Below, one piece after another: positions 41,053 through 47,892 of a stretch of 64,000 nt of DNA. Position 1 is the stretch's first letter; each line of letters opens with the position of its first letter. The DNA is from Vogesella alkaliphila (GTDB lineage Bacteria > Pseudomonadota > Gammaproteobacteria > Burkholderiales > Chromobacteriaceae). The notes beneath the pieces were generated by a model. The model was not told where the DNA came from, ran no database searches, and worked only from the letters and a program-made list of their open reading frames with translations. Where the stretch lies: the NCBI RefSeq assembly GCF_014652475.1, contig NZ_BMYW01000002.1, positions 381,076-445,075 of the forward strand, in the 5' to 3' direction. The position numbers and the translations under genes are program-made.

Positions 41053-42729
41053 GTGCAAATCAATACCAATACGCTGGCCATGCAGGCGCAGCGACAACTG
41101 GAAAAGTCGAGCAACAGCCTGACGCGGACCCTCGCGCGGCTGTCTTCCGGCTTGCGCATCAACAGCGCGATGGACGACGCCGCCGGCCAGGCCAGCGCCA
41201 GCCGCATGGATGCGAAAATCCGCGGCGAGCGCCAGGGCCTGCGCAACCTCACCGACAACGCCTCGATGCTGCAGGTCACCGAAGGCGCGCTGGCCAAGGT
41301 CAGCGACATGCTGCAGCGCATGCGCGAGCTGTCGGTGCAGGCCGCCAACGGCACGCTGAGCAGCCCCGACCGGCAGGCACTGCAGGCGGAAGCCAACCAG
41401 CTGTTGCAGGGCATAGACCAGATCGGGCGCGAGACCGAATTCAACGGCCAGCAGGTGTTTTCGCAATCCACCACCAGCCTCGGCGGCGATGCCGACAAGC
41501 GCGCGGTGATGGACGGCCTGCAGCTGGGCTGGCTGGAGGCCTCGGAGCGCCGCATCAAGCAGTTCTACGGCATCCAGGGCGACGGCGCCACCATGACGGT
41601 GAACCTGGATCCGGGCACCCCGGGCGGCACGCTGGCCTCGGTCAGCTACACCGGCACCGACGGCGGCGGCAGGATGCTGGGCGTGGCGCTCAATGTCGAG
41701 ATGGCCGACTTCACCCCGGCCAACCTGCCCAACGGTGGCAGCGCCCCGTTCTACAACGACCGCGTGATCGCCCACGAGATGGTGCACGCGGTGATGGGGC
41801 GCAGCATGAACATCACCACGCTGCCCACCTGGTTCATGGAGGGCACCGCCGAATTCATCCATGGTGCCGACGAGCGGCTGGCCGGCGACGTGGCGGCGGC
41901 CGGCGGGGCCGCCAACCTGGTCAGCAGCAACGCGCTCGGCGCCTGGGCCAGCGACTCGGCGCACTATTCCGCCGCCTACGCCGCCACCCGCTACCTGCAC
42001 CAGCAGGTGAAACAGGCCGGCGGCAGCGGCATCAAGGACGTGATGCAGGCGCTGAATGGCGGCGCCACCCTCGATGCCGCCATCAACAGCGCCACCAAGG
42101 GCAACCTGGCCACTAGCGCCGCCTTCATCGCCTCATGGAACACCAACGGCGCGGCCTTCATCGGCGGTATGGACCTGAGCAATGCCGACACCGGCGCGGT
42201 CGGCGGCGCCGATGCCGACGGCGGCACGATATTGACCGCAGAAACCGCGCTGGACGACAACAACGCCTCGCTGTCCGGCGCCAACGTGCTGCAGGGCTTC
42301 AAGCTGGACTTCCCCGACATTGCCGGCGCCACCGGGCAGAACTTCTTCACCGTACAGAGCGGCAGCAATGCCGGCGACACGCTGCAAGGCTCGGTCGGCG
42401 CGGTGAACGTGGCCTCGCTCGGGCTACAGGATCTCGATCTCGACAAGCTGGCCAAGTTCGCCATCTTCCACCTCGACCAGGCACTGGACTACGTCTCGCA
42501 GGAGCGGGCCAAGATCGGCGGCATGATGTCGCGGCTGGACAGTGCCAGCCAGAACCTGCAGAGCTCGACCGAGAACGCCAGCACCGCGCGCTCGCGCATC
42601 ATGGACGCCGACTACGCGCAGGAAACCGCCAACCAGACGCGGCAAAGCGTGCTGCAGCAGGCCGGCACCGCGATGCTGGCGCAGGCCAACAGCCAGGGCC
42701 AGCACGTGCTGCGGCTGCTGCAGGTCTAA
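41053..42729 (+). CDS. Flagellinolysin: flagellin with an inserted zinc-metalloprotease domain
   Basis: A 558-residue flagellin-family protein. Residues 1-140 form a normal flagellin N-terminus (MQINTNTLAMQAQRQLEKSS, LSSGLRINSAMDDAAGQASA, TDNASMLQVTEGAL) and residues from about 450 the C-terminus (SSTENASTARSRIMDADYAQ ... QANSQGQHVLRLLQV). Between them the hypervariable domain is replaced by a gluzincin-like protease domain: HEMVH at 241-245 and a third ligand Glu in WFMEGTAE (about 263). Proteolytic flagellins of this design polymerise into filaments that cleave substrates outside the cell. The start is GTG without a good ribosome site, but it places the flagellin N-terminus exactly. No other flagellar genes are nearby. 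Confidence 0.93.
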   Translation: MQINTNTLAMQAQRQLEKSSNSLTRTLARLSSGLRINSAMDDAAGQASASRMDAKIRGERQGLRNLTDNASMLQVTEGALAKVSDMLQRMRELSVQAANGTLSSPDRQALQAEANQLLQGIDQIGRETEFNGQQVFSQSTTSLGGDADKRAVMDGLQLGWLEASERRIKQFYGIQGDGATMTVNLDPGTPGGTLASVSYTGTDGGGRMLGVALNVEMADFTPANLPNGGSAPFYNDRVIAHEMVHAVMGRSMNITTLPTWFMEGTAEFIHGADERLAGDVAAAGGAANLVSSNALGAWASDSAHYSAAYAATRYLHQQVKQAGGSGIKDVMQALNGGATLDAAINSATKGNLATSAAFIASWNTNGAAFIGGMDLSNADTGAVGGADADGGTILTAETALDDNNASLSGANVLQGFKLDFPDIAGATGQNFFTVQSGSNAGDTLQGSVGAVNVASLGLQDLDLDKLAKFAIFHLDQALDYVSQERAKIGGMMSRLDSASQNLQSSTENASTARSRIMDADYAQETANQTRQSVLQQAGTAMLAQANSQGQHVLRLLQV

Positions 42730-42762
42730 GCAGCGCCCTTGCAACCGTCCGTCCCCAAAACG

Positions 42763-42795
42763 ATGCGGCCAACCTTGTCTCAAGGTTGGCCGCAT
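42763..42795 (+). terminator. Inverted pair of the repeated word after the flagellinolysin gene
   Basis: A perfect 15-bp stem (ATGCGGCCAACCTTG and complement) with a TCT loop, 34 bp after the stop. The following TTGTCGT is not a good T tract, so it may need Rho or act mainly as a 3' stabiliser. Confidence 0.7.
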
Positions 42796-42838
42796 TGTCG
42801 TATCCGGCGCCGCTGCCGGCAGGTCACGGCGAGCAGGC

Positions 42839-42869
42839 AAAAAAAATCCCCTGAGGGTTTCCACAGGGG
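42839..42869 (-). terminator. Candidate minus-strand terminator downstream of regA
   Basis: CCCCTG and CAGGGG pair across ten bases and are followed on the minus strand by A then eight T. It is 184 bp beyond the regA stop. The intervening 42870-43052 contains no gene that I can support and may be the regBA 3' untranslated region. Confidence 0.6.
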
Positions 42870-43052
42870 CCAACACGAGGAAGAAACACCACACCGGCAC
42901 GGGGCCGACGGATGCTTCGAGGGGCTAACACCACAAAAACCTTTCGGCTTGAGTGCAGCGCACAATTTAAGGCAATTGCTCTAATTTGTCCACTGCTTTA
43001 TCAGGGGCTTAGCCGCGGACACGCCGTTTTCGCACCCCGCGAGACCGGCACC

Positions 43053-43577
43053 TCAATCGCGCACCGGACGCTTGGCCAGCATGCGCTGCACGCTGCGGCG
43101 GTGCATGTTCAGCGCGCGGGCGGTGGCCGAGACATTGCCGTCGTGTTCGGCCAGCACCCGTTGCAGGTGCTCCCAGCTGACGCGCTTCAGCGACATCGGT
43201 GCGGCGGGCAGTGCGCACTCCGGGTTCGCCGCCGGCGCGCCTAGCGCGGCGAGGATCTCGTCGGCGCCGGCCGGCTTGGCCAGGTAGTTGACCGCGCCCA
43301 GCTTCACCGCCTCCACCGCGGTGGCGATGCTGGCGTAGCCGGTCAGCACCAGCAGCCGCGCCTGCGGCGCCGCAGCCAGCAGTTGCGGCAGCAGGCGCAG
43401 GCCGCTGTCGCCGCCAAGATTGAGGTCGAGGATGATCGCCTGCGGCGCGCGGGCCACTTCCTGCAGCGCCGCCGCCACGTTGGCCGCATGGCGTACCGCA
43501 TGGCCGCGGCGCTGCAGGCTGCGCGCCAGCATCGCGGCGAAGGCCGCGTCGTCCTCCACCAGCAGGATGTCCATCAT
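43053..43577 (-). CDS. regA: Redox response regulator, RegA/PrrA/ActR family
   Basis: A 174-residue regulator. The receiver keeps the acidic residues VEDDAAF, phospho-acceptor Asp in IILDLNLGGDSG and Lys in YLAKPAGAD; a short linker leads to a Fis-type helix-turn-helix VSWEHLQRVLAEHDGNVSAT then ARALNMHRRSVQRMLAKRP. That C-terminal block is the hallmark of RegA-type regulators of redox-controlled genes. The receiver-HTH linker lacks the usual long Pro-rich stretch. The start overlaps the regB stop (ATGATG). Confidence 0.93.
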   Translation of the reverse strand: MMDILLVEDDAAFAAMLARSLQRRGHAVRHAANVAAALQEVARAPQAIILDLNLGGDSGLRLLPQLLAAAPQARLLVLTGYASIATAVEAVKLGAVNYLAKPAGADEILAALGAPAANPECALPAAPMSLKRVSWEHLQRVLAEHDGNVSATARALNMHRRSVQRMLAKRPVRD

Positions 43578-44818
43578 GCGTCGCCCTCCAGCGGCAGCCG
43601 CAGCGTGGCGCACACGCCGCCGGCGGCATCGTTTTCCAGTCGCAATTCGCCGCCCAGGTGCGACAGCGTCACGTGCGACAGCATCACGCCGATGCCGAGG
43701 CCGGCCGGCTTGTCGCTGTCCAGCGGCGCCAGCCCGGCCCGCGCCAGCTGCGCGGCGCTGAGGCGGCCGCGACGGTTGCGGATGCGCAGTTGCAGCTGGC
43801 CGGCGACGATGGCGGCGTCCAGCTCCACCTCGCCGCCGCCGGCCTCCGCCGCGTTGTTGAGCAGGTTGAACAGCGCCGGCCAGAAGCGCGGGTCCGGCGC
43901 CATCGCCGGCCCGCCGTGCAGCAGGCCGTCGCGCTGCAGCCGCACCCCCGGCCGCGTCGCCTGCCAGCCCTGCAACTGCTGCGCCAGCGCGTCGCCTATC
44001 GGCTGCGGTGGCGGCCGGCTCTCGGCGCCGGCCTTCAGCTGCACCAGCGACTGGCGGCACAGCGCCAGCTGCTGCCGCATCAGCTGCAGGTCGGGCTGCA
44101 GATCGGCATCGGCGGCGTGGCTGGCGCACAGCTCGTCGCACAGCAGGGTCAGCGTGTTGAGCGGCGTCGACAGGCTGTGCGCGGTGCCGGCCGCCTGCAC
44201 GCCCAGCGCCACCAGCTGCTCGTCGCGCAGCTGCGCCTCGCGCGCCTGCGCCAGCGCCGCCTCGCGCTGCGCCAGCTGCCGCGCCAGCGACGACACGAAG
44301 CCGGTCAGCAGCAGCACCGACACGGCAAAGGTCAGCCACATGCCGACCAGATGCAGGCGGAAGGCGTAGGCGGCATCGTCGCCGGCCAGCGGCCACGGCA
44401 GGTGCCAGCCAAACAGCAGCGCGTAGCTCGCCAGGCTCGACAGCGCCAGCAGCCACGCCTGGCGCGGCGGCAACAGCAGCGCCGCCAGCAGCACCGGCGG
44501 CAGGTACAGCGAGGCCAGCGGATTGGCGGCGCCGCCGCTGAAGGCCAGCACCTCGGAGAGCACCAGCACGTCGCCGAACAGGCCCAGCGCCAGCTGCCGC
44601 CGTGGCGGCAGCGGCCAGTGCCGCAGCGCGAAGTTGAGCAGCGCCAGCGTCGCCAGCGCCTGCGCCAGCAGCAGCCACGGCAGCCGCAGCGCCAGCACCG
44701 CGGCCAGCAGCAGGGTCAGCAGCGCCGCGCCCAGCATCAGCCAGCGCAAACGCCGCACCGCCTGCGCCACCGGCCCAAGGTTGGCCGCAAACAGCAGCGG
44801 GAAGGTGGAAGTCATCAT
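43574..44818 (-). CDS. regB: Redox sensor histidine kinase, RegB/PrrB/ActS family
   Basis: A 414-residue kinase with about six N-terminal membrane helices, containing FSGGAANPLASLYL, which matches the GGxxNP-type quinone-site motif of RegB. The H box is GTAHSLSTPLNTLTLL (family version usually AHELGTPL), and the HATPase part shows FNLLNNAAEAG and GLGIGVMLSHVTLSHLGG. RegB senses the quinone pool or redox state and phosphorylates RegA. Start at 44818 or 44815 (two ATGs); a longer frame upstream shows no membrane-kinase similarity. A word copy (44780) lies near the 5' end and encodes AANLG. Confidence 0.9.
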   Translation of the reverse strand: MMTSTFPLLFAANLGPVAQAVRRLRWLMLGAALLTLLLAAVLALRLPWLLLAQALATLALLNFALRHWPLPPRRQLALGLFGDVLVLSEVLAFSGGAANPLASLYLPPVLLAALLLPPRQAWLLALSSLASYALLFGWHLPWPLAGDDAAYAFRLHLVGMWLTFAVSVLLLTGFVSSLARQLAQREAALAQAREAQLRDEQLVALGVQAAGTAHSLSTPLNTLTLLCDELCASHAADADLQPDLQLMRQQLALCRQSLVQLKAGAESRPPPQPIGDALAQQLQGWQATRPGVRLQRDGLLHGGPAMAPDPRFWPALFNLLNNAAEAGGGEVELDAAIVAGQLQLRIRNRRGRLSAAQLARAGLAPLDSDKPAGLGIGVMLSHVTLSHLGGELRLENDAAGGVCATLRLPLEGDA

Positions 44819-44950
44819 GGCGGCTACTTTAGCATCGCCGTCGCCCGCCACGGCAGGCTGCGACGATTTGTCGCAGCGGCCGGCCGCGCCTTTTGCCGGG
44901 TCCCCGCTTGACAGGCGCAAAACAGGCGGCTAATATGCGCGGCTCTTGTC

Positions 44951-45035
44951 GGGGGGATTCCCGAGCGGTCAAAGGGATCAGACTGTAAATCTGACGGCTC
45001 AGCCTTCGAAGGTTCGAATCCTTCTCCCCCCACCA
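44951..45035 (+). tRNA. tRNA-Tyr (anticodon GTA)
   Basis: An 85-nt class II tRNA with a long variable arm and encoded CCA. The acceptor is GGGGGGA/TCCCCCC, and the anticodon loop CTGTAAA lies between TCAGA/TCTGA. A terminator follows. Confidence 0.97.
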
Positions 45036-45046
45036 CAAGACTCATC

Positions 45047-45078
45047 AAAGCCCTGCGCAACCGCGTCAGGGCTTTTTT
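45047..45078 (+). terminator. Terminator of tRNA-Tyr
   Basis: AAAGCCCTG pairs with CAGGGCTTT across 11 bases, followed by TTT. Confidence 0.9.
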
Positions 45079-45100
45079 GTTTGCGCGCCCGCACGTAAAG

Positions 45101-45128
45101 AAAAGGCCGCCCGCTGCTGCGGACGGCC
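45101..45128 (-). terminator. Terminator downstream of the dehydrogenase gene at 45233
   Basis: On the minus strand GGCCGTCCGC and GCGGGCGGCC form a 10-bp stem with one mismatch and an AGCA loop, followed by TTTTC. It is 105 bp after the stop. Confidence 0.75.
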
Positions 45129-45232
45129 GGTTCCAGTTCGCCTGGCGAAGACGCCTCCCCGCCACGCCCGACTATAGCCAAGGGCCGGCGGCGGCGGAAT
45201 GCGGCATCTTGTCGCAGCCTGTCCCGCTGTAG

Positions 45233-46249
45233 TTAATCCAGATCCAGCCGATCCAGATCCAGCCGTCGCAGCACCGCATCGCAAAACGCCGCCGTACCCG
45301 CATCCCCGCCGAGGTCGGGCGTGGCGATGCTGTCGGCCAGCGTGCGCCGCACCGCCAGCTCCAGCGTTGCGGCCAACGTTGGCCGCGCCCACCAGTGGCG
45401 CAGCAGCAGCGCCAGCGACAGCAGCGCTGCCACCGGGTTGGCGATGCCGCGCCCGGCGATGTCCGGCGCCGAGCCGTGCACCGGCTCGGCGATCGCCGCC
45501 TCGGCGCCCAGGTTCAGCGATGCCGCCACGCCCAGCCCGCCGCCGAACGCCGCCGCCAGATCGGACAGGATGTCGCCGTAGAGATTGGGCGCCAGCAGCA
45601 CGTCGAAACTTTGCGGCGCCTGCGCCAGCTTCAGCGCGGCGGTGTCGACCAGCAGCTCGTCCACCGCGATCTGCGGATAATCCGCCGCCACGTCGCGCGC
45701 CGCGTCGCGGAACAGGCCGTCGGTGAGCGGCATGATGTTGGCCTTGTGCACGATGGTCACGCGCCGGCGGCCGCCGTCCTGCGCCAGCCGGAACGCGGTC
45801 TCGGCGACGCGGCGCGAGGCGGCACGGGTGATGCGCTTGATGGCGGTGGCGGTTTCGCCGTCGGACTGCTCCTCGCCGACGTAGAGGTCTTCGGTGTTCT
45901 CGCGCACGATCAGCAGGTCGACGCCCTCGGCCGCGCCGCTGCCGGGCAGGCTCAGGGTTGGCCGCACATTGGCGTGGCAGCCCAGCTCGCGCCGCAGCTG
46001 CACGATGGGCGAGCGGTAGCCGGCCACCGGATACGCCGGCGAGCTGACTGCGCCGAACAGCACCGCGCCGCACTCACGCGCCGCCGCCAGCGTCGCCGCC
46101 GGCAGCGCCGTGCCCTGCTGCCGGAAGGTGTCCCAGCCGGCCTCGGCCTCGACGATCTGCAGATCCGGCAGCAGCCGGCGCAACACCCGTACCGCCTGCG
46201 GCACCACCTCGCGACCGATGCCGTCGCCGTTTATCACGCACAGTTTCAT
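45233..46249 (-). CDS. Isocitrate/isopropylmalate dehydrogenase-family enzyme
   Basis: A 338-residue beta-decarboxylating dehydrogenase. The N-terminus MKLCVINGDGIGREVVPQAV, the substrate segment NVRPTLSLPG, RENTEDLYVGEE, HKANIMPLTDGLF and the metal-site YGDILSDLAAAFGG are conserved; EPVHGSAPDIAG precedes the cofactor loop. The NVRP and RENTEDLY pattern is nearer to NAD-isocitrate, homoisocitrate or tartrate-type enzymes than to LeuB, and no leuCD genes flank it. RBS is weak. A near-perfect facing pair of the repeated word lies inside the gene (45368-45387). Which 2-hydroxy acid it oxidises is unresolved. Confidence 0.85.
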   Translation of the reverse strand: MKLCVINGDGIGREVVPQAVRVLRRLLPDLQIVEAEAGWDTFRQQGTALPAATLAAARECGAVLFGAVSSPAYPVAGYRSPIVQLRRELGCHANVRPTLSLPGSGAAEGVDLLIVRENTEDLYVGEEQSDGETATAIKRITRAASRRVAETAFRLAQDGGRRRVTIVHKANIMPLTDGLFRDAARDVAADYPQIAVDELLVDTAALKLAQAPQSFDVLLAPNLYGDILSDLAAAFGGGLGVAASLNLGAEAAIAEPVHGSAPDIAGRGIANPVAALLSLALLLRHWWARPTLAATLELAVRRTLADSIATPDLGGDAGTAAFCDAVLRRLDLDRLDLD

Positions 46250-46379
46250 GCCCCGATCCCTCCCGCTTGTTGTTGCATGGCAACATATCGCGCCGCCGGC
46301 GGCAGGGCAAGCGACGCCGCCATCCGCGCCGGCCAGCCCGCCACGGCGGGCCATTCGAGAACGGCTATCATTCTATCCC

Positions 46380-46393
46380 CTGATATAAATCAA
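46380..46393. promoter_or_regulatory. FNR/Anr-like box CTGATATAAATCAA upstream of fpr
   Basis: One mismatch to TTGAT-N4-ATCAA, located 101 bp before the fpr start in a short AT-rich intergenic island. It is equally placed for the divergent dehydrogenase gene. Confidence 0.4.
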
Positions 46394-46493
46394 AAAAGCA
46401 ATAAAGACAGAACCTTTACATCCAAGCAGTTATTTGGAAGTCGGGTTAGAATACGCGCTTGTTGAATTTGCCCGTTTGATAAAGACGACACTC

Positions 46494-47273
46494 ATGGCTA
46501 CTCTTTCCTCCGAAACCGTCCTGTCCGTCCATCACTGGAACGACACCCTGTTCAGCTTCACCTGCACCCGCGATCCGGGTCTGCGCTTCATCAACGGCCA
46601 GTTCGTGATGATCGGTCTGGAAGTGAACGGCAAACCGCTGATCCGTGCCTACTCGGTGGCCAGCGCCAACTGGGAAGAGCACCTTGAGTTCTATTCGATC
46701 AAGGTGCCGAACGGCCCGCTGACCTCGCGCCTGCAGAACATCCAGCCGGGCGACAAGGTGGTGATCTCCGGCAAGCCGACCGGCACCCTGGTGCAAGACA
46801 ACCTGCTGCCGGACGCCAAGAACCTGTACCTGCTGTCCACCGGCACCGGCCTCGCCCCGTTCATGTCCATCATCAAGGATCCGGACGTGTACGACCGCTA
46901 CGAGAAGATCGTGCTGATCCACGGCGTACGCTGGGTCAGCGAGCTGGGCTACCAGGACTACATCACCAAGGAACTGGCCGAGCACGAGTTCCTGGGCGAG
47001 ATGATCCGCGAAAAGCTGATCTACTACCCGACCGTGACGCGCGAGCCGTTCCGCAACCAGGGCCGCCTGACCGACCTGATCCTCAACGGCAAGCTGGCCA
47101 GCGACATCGGCCTGCCGCAGCTGAACCCGCAGACCGACCGCGCGCTGCTGTGCGGCAGCCCGGCGATGCTGGAAGACACCTGCAAGATGCTGGACGGCCT
47201 CGGCTTCGTCGAGTCGCCACGCATGGGTGAGCCTGGCCACTACGCGATCGAACGCGCCTTCGTCGAAAAGTAA
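46494..47273 (+). CDS. fpr: Ferredoxin/flavodoxin-NADP reductase
   Basis: A 259-residue FAD enzyme exchanging electrons between NADPH and ferredoxin or flavodoxin. FAD site RAYSVASANW, NADP site STGTGLAPFMSI, and LLCGSPAMLEDT are conserved, with a C-terminal AFVEK of the subclass II bacterial type. The start MATLSSETV at 46494 fits family length. A terminator follows at 47307. Confidence 0.95.
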   Translation: MATLSSETVLSVHHWNDTLFSFTCTRDPGLRFINGQFVMIGLEVNGKPLIRAYSVASANWEEHLEFYSIKVPNGPLTSRLQNIQPGDKVVISGKPTGTLVQDNLLPDAKNLYLLSTGTGLAPFMSIIKDPDVYDRYEKIVLIHGVRWVSELGYQDYITKELAEHEFLGEMIREKLIYYPTVTREPFRNQGRLTDLILNGKLASDIGLPQLNPQTDRALLCGSPAMLEDTCKMLDGLGFVESPRMGEPGHYAIERAFVEK

Positions 47274-47306
47274 TACCGGCCCTGCCGCTTGCGGCCAGCC
47301 CGTCAC

Positions 47307-47333
47307 ACACCCCGCCGCGTGCGGGGTGTTTTG
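47307..47333 (+). terminator. Rho-independent terminator of fpr
   Basis: ACACCCCGC and GCGGGGTGT form a 9-bp stem with a 5-base loop, followed by TTT. Confidence 0.88.
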
Positions 47334-47611
47334 CTGTTGGCGCCCGCCCGCGCGTGTTGGCGCGCCGGGCATGGCGTGTCGATTGTGGATAACTTGCAGC
47401 GCAGGCCAGTCACTGTGGATAAGCCGGCGCAGGCGGCCATACCGCCACGGCACGGTCCGAGGGGCGCAGCTAAACGGCGGCACGATGGGGAAGTTCTGAC
47501 AGCGGCGGGGACGATGGTGGCGTGGCGCGACACGGGCGGCGCCGGCGCACGGCGAGGGCGCGCGGAAACGGCACGGCCCGCCGGACTCATCCGGCGGGGC
47601 GTAGAATACGC
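47334..47611. other. Intergenic region with two perfect DnaA-box sequences
   Basis: TGTGGATAA occurs at 47384-47392 and 47414-47422 in the same orientation, 30 bp apart (each is the reverse complement of TTATCCACA). No gene was recognised in this stretch between fpr and tRNA-Pro. The boxes may form a DnaA-binding locus or a regulated promoter; no AT-rich unwinding element is seen, so an origin is unlikely. Confidence 0.6.
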
Positions 47612-47643
47612 AAAAGCCAGTTATCGCGAGGATAACTGGCTTT
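47612..47643 (-). terminator. Terminator of tRNA-Pro
   Basis: A perfect 13-bp stem (AAAGCCAGTTATC and complement) with a 5-base loop directly downstream of the tRNA on the minus strand, ending in a short T run. The stem can also stop plus-strand transcripts. Confidence 0.85.
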
Positions 47644-47648
47644 CATGT

Positions 47649-47725
47649 TGGTCGGAGTACAAGGATTCGAACCTTGGACCTCCTGCTCCCAAAGCAGGCG
47701 CACTACCGGGCTGTGCTACACTCCG
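47649..47725 (-). tRNA. tRNA-Pro (anticodon TGG)
   Basis: A 77-nt cloverleaf with encoded CCA: acceptor CGGAGTG/TACTCCG, anticodon loop TTTGGGA between CCTGC and GCAGG (anticodon TGG), and T arm GGTTCGAATCC. Confidence 0.96.
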
Positions 47726-47892
47726 TCACTTCCGAAGAAGTGGAGCGGATTGTAGACGACACCCCCTACTCTGTCAAGGTGTTCCCCCCAAAAAATGCGG
47801 CGGCGCCGTTCCGCGCCGCGCGCGCTCAACAGGCAAGGCTCCGGCAGCAGGGTACCGGCAGCCAGTCTGCCAGGCCTGTAACAGACCGATGC

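Noticed and set aside
43053-44678. A long frame reading through regB into regA, which looks like one 541-residue protein
   Set aside because: The first two-thirds are Ala/Arg low-complexity from the wrong frame of regB; only the part from the ATG at 43577 is the real regulator.
47334-47611. A replication origin at the two DnaA boxes
   Set aside because: There are only two boxes, no AT-rich unwinding element and no dnaA, dnaN or gyrB nearby.
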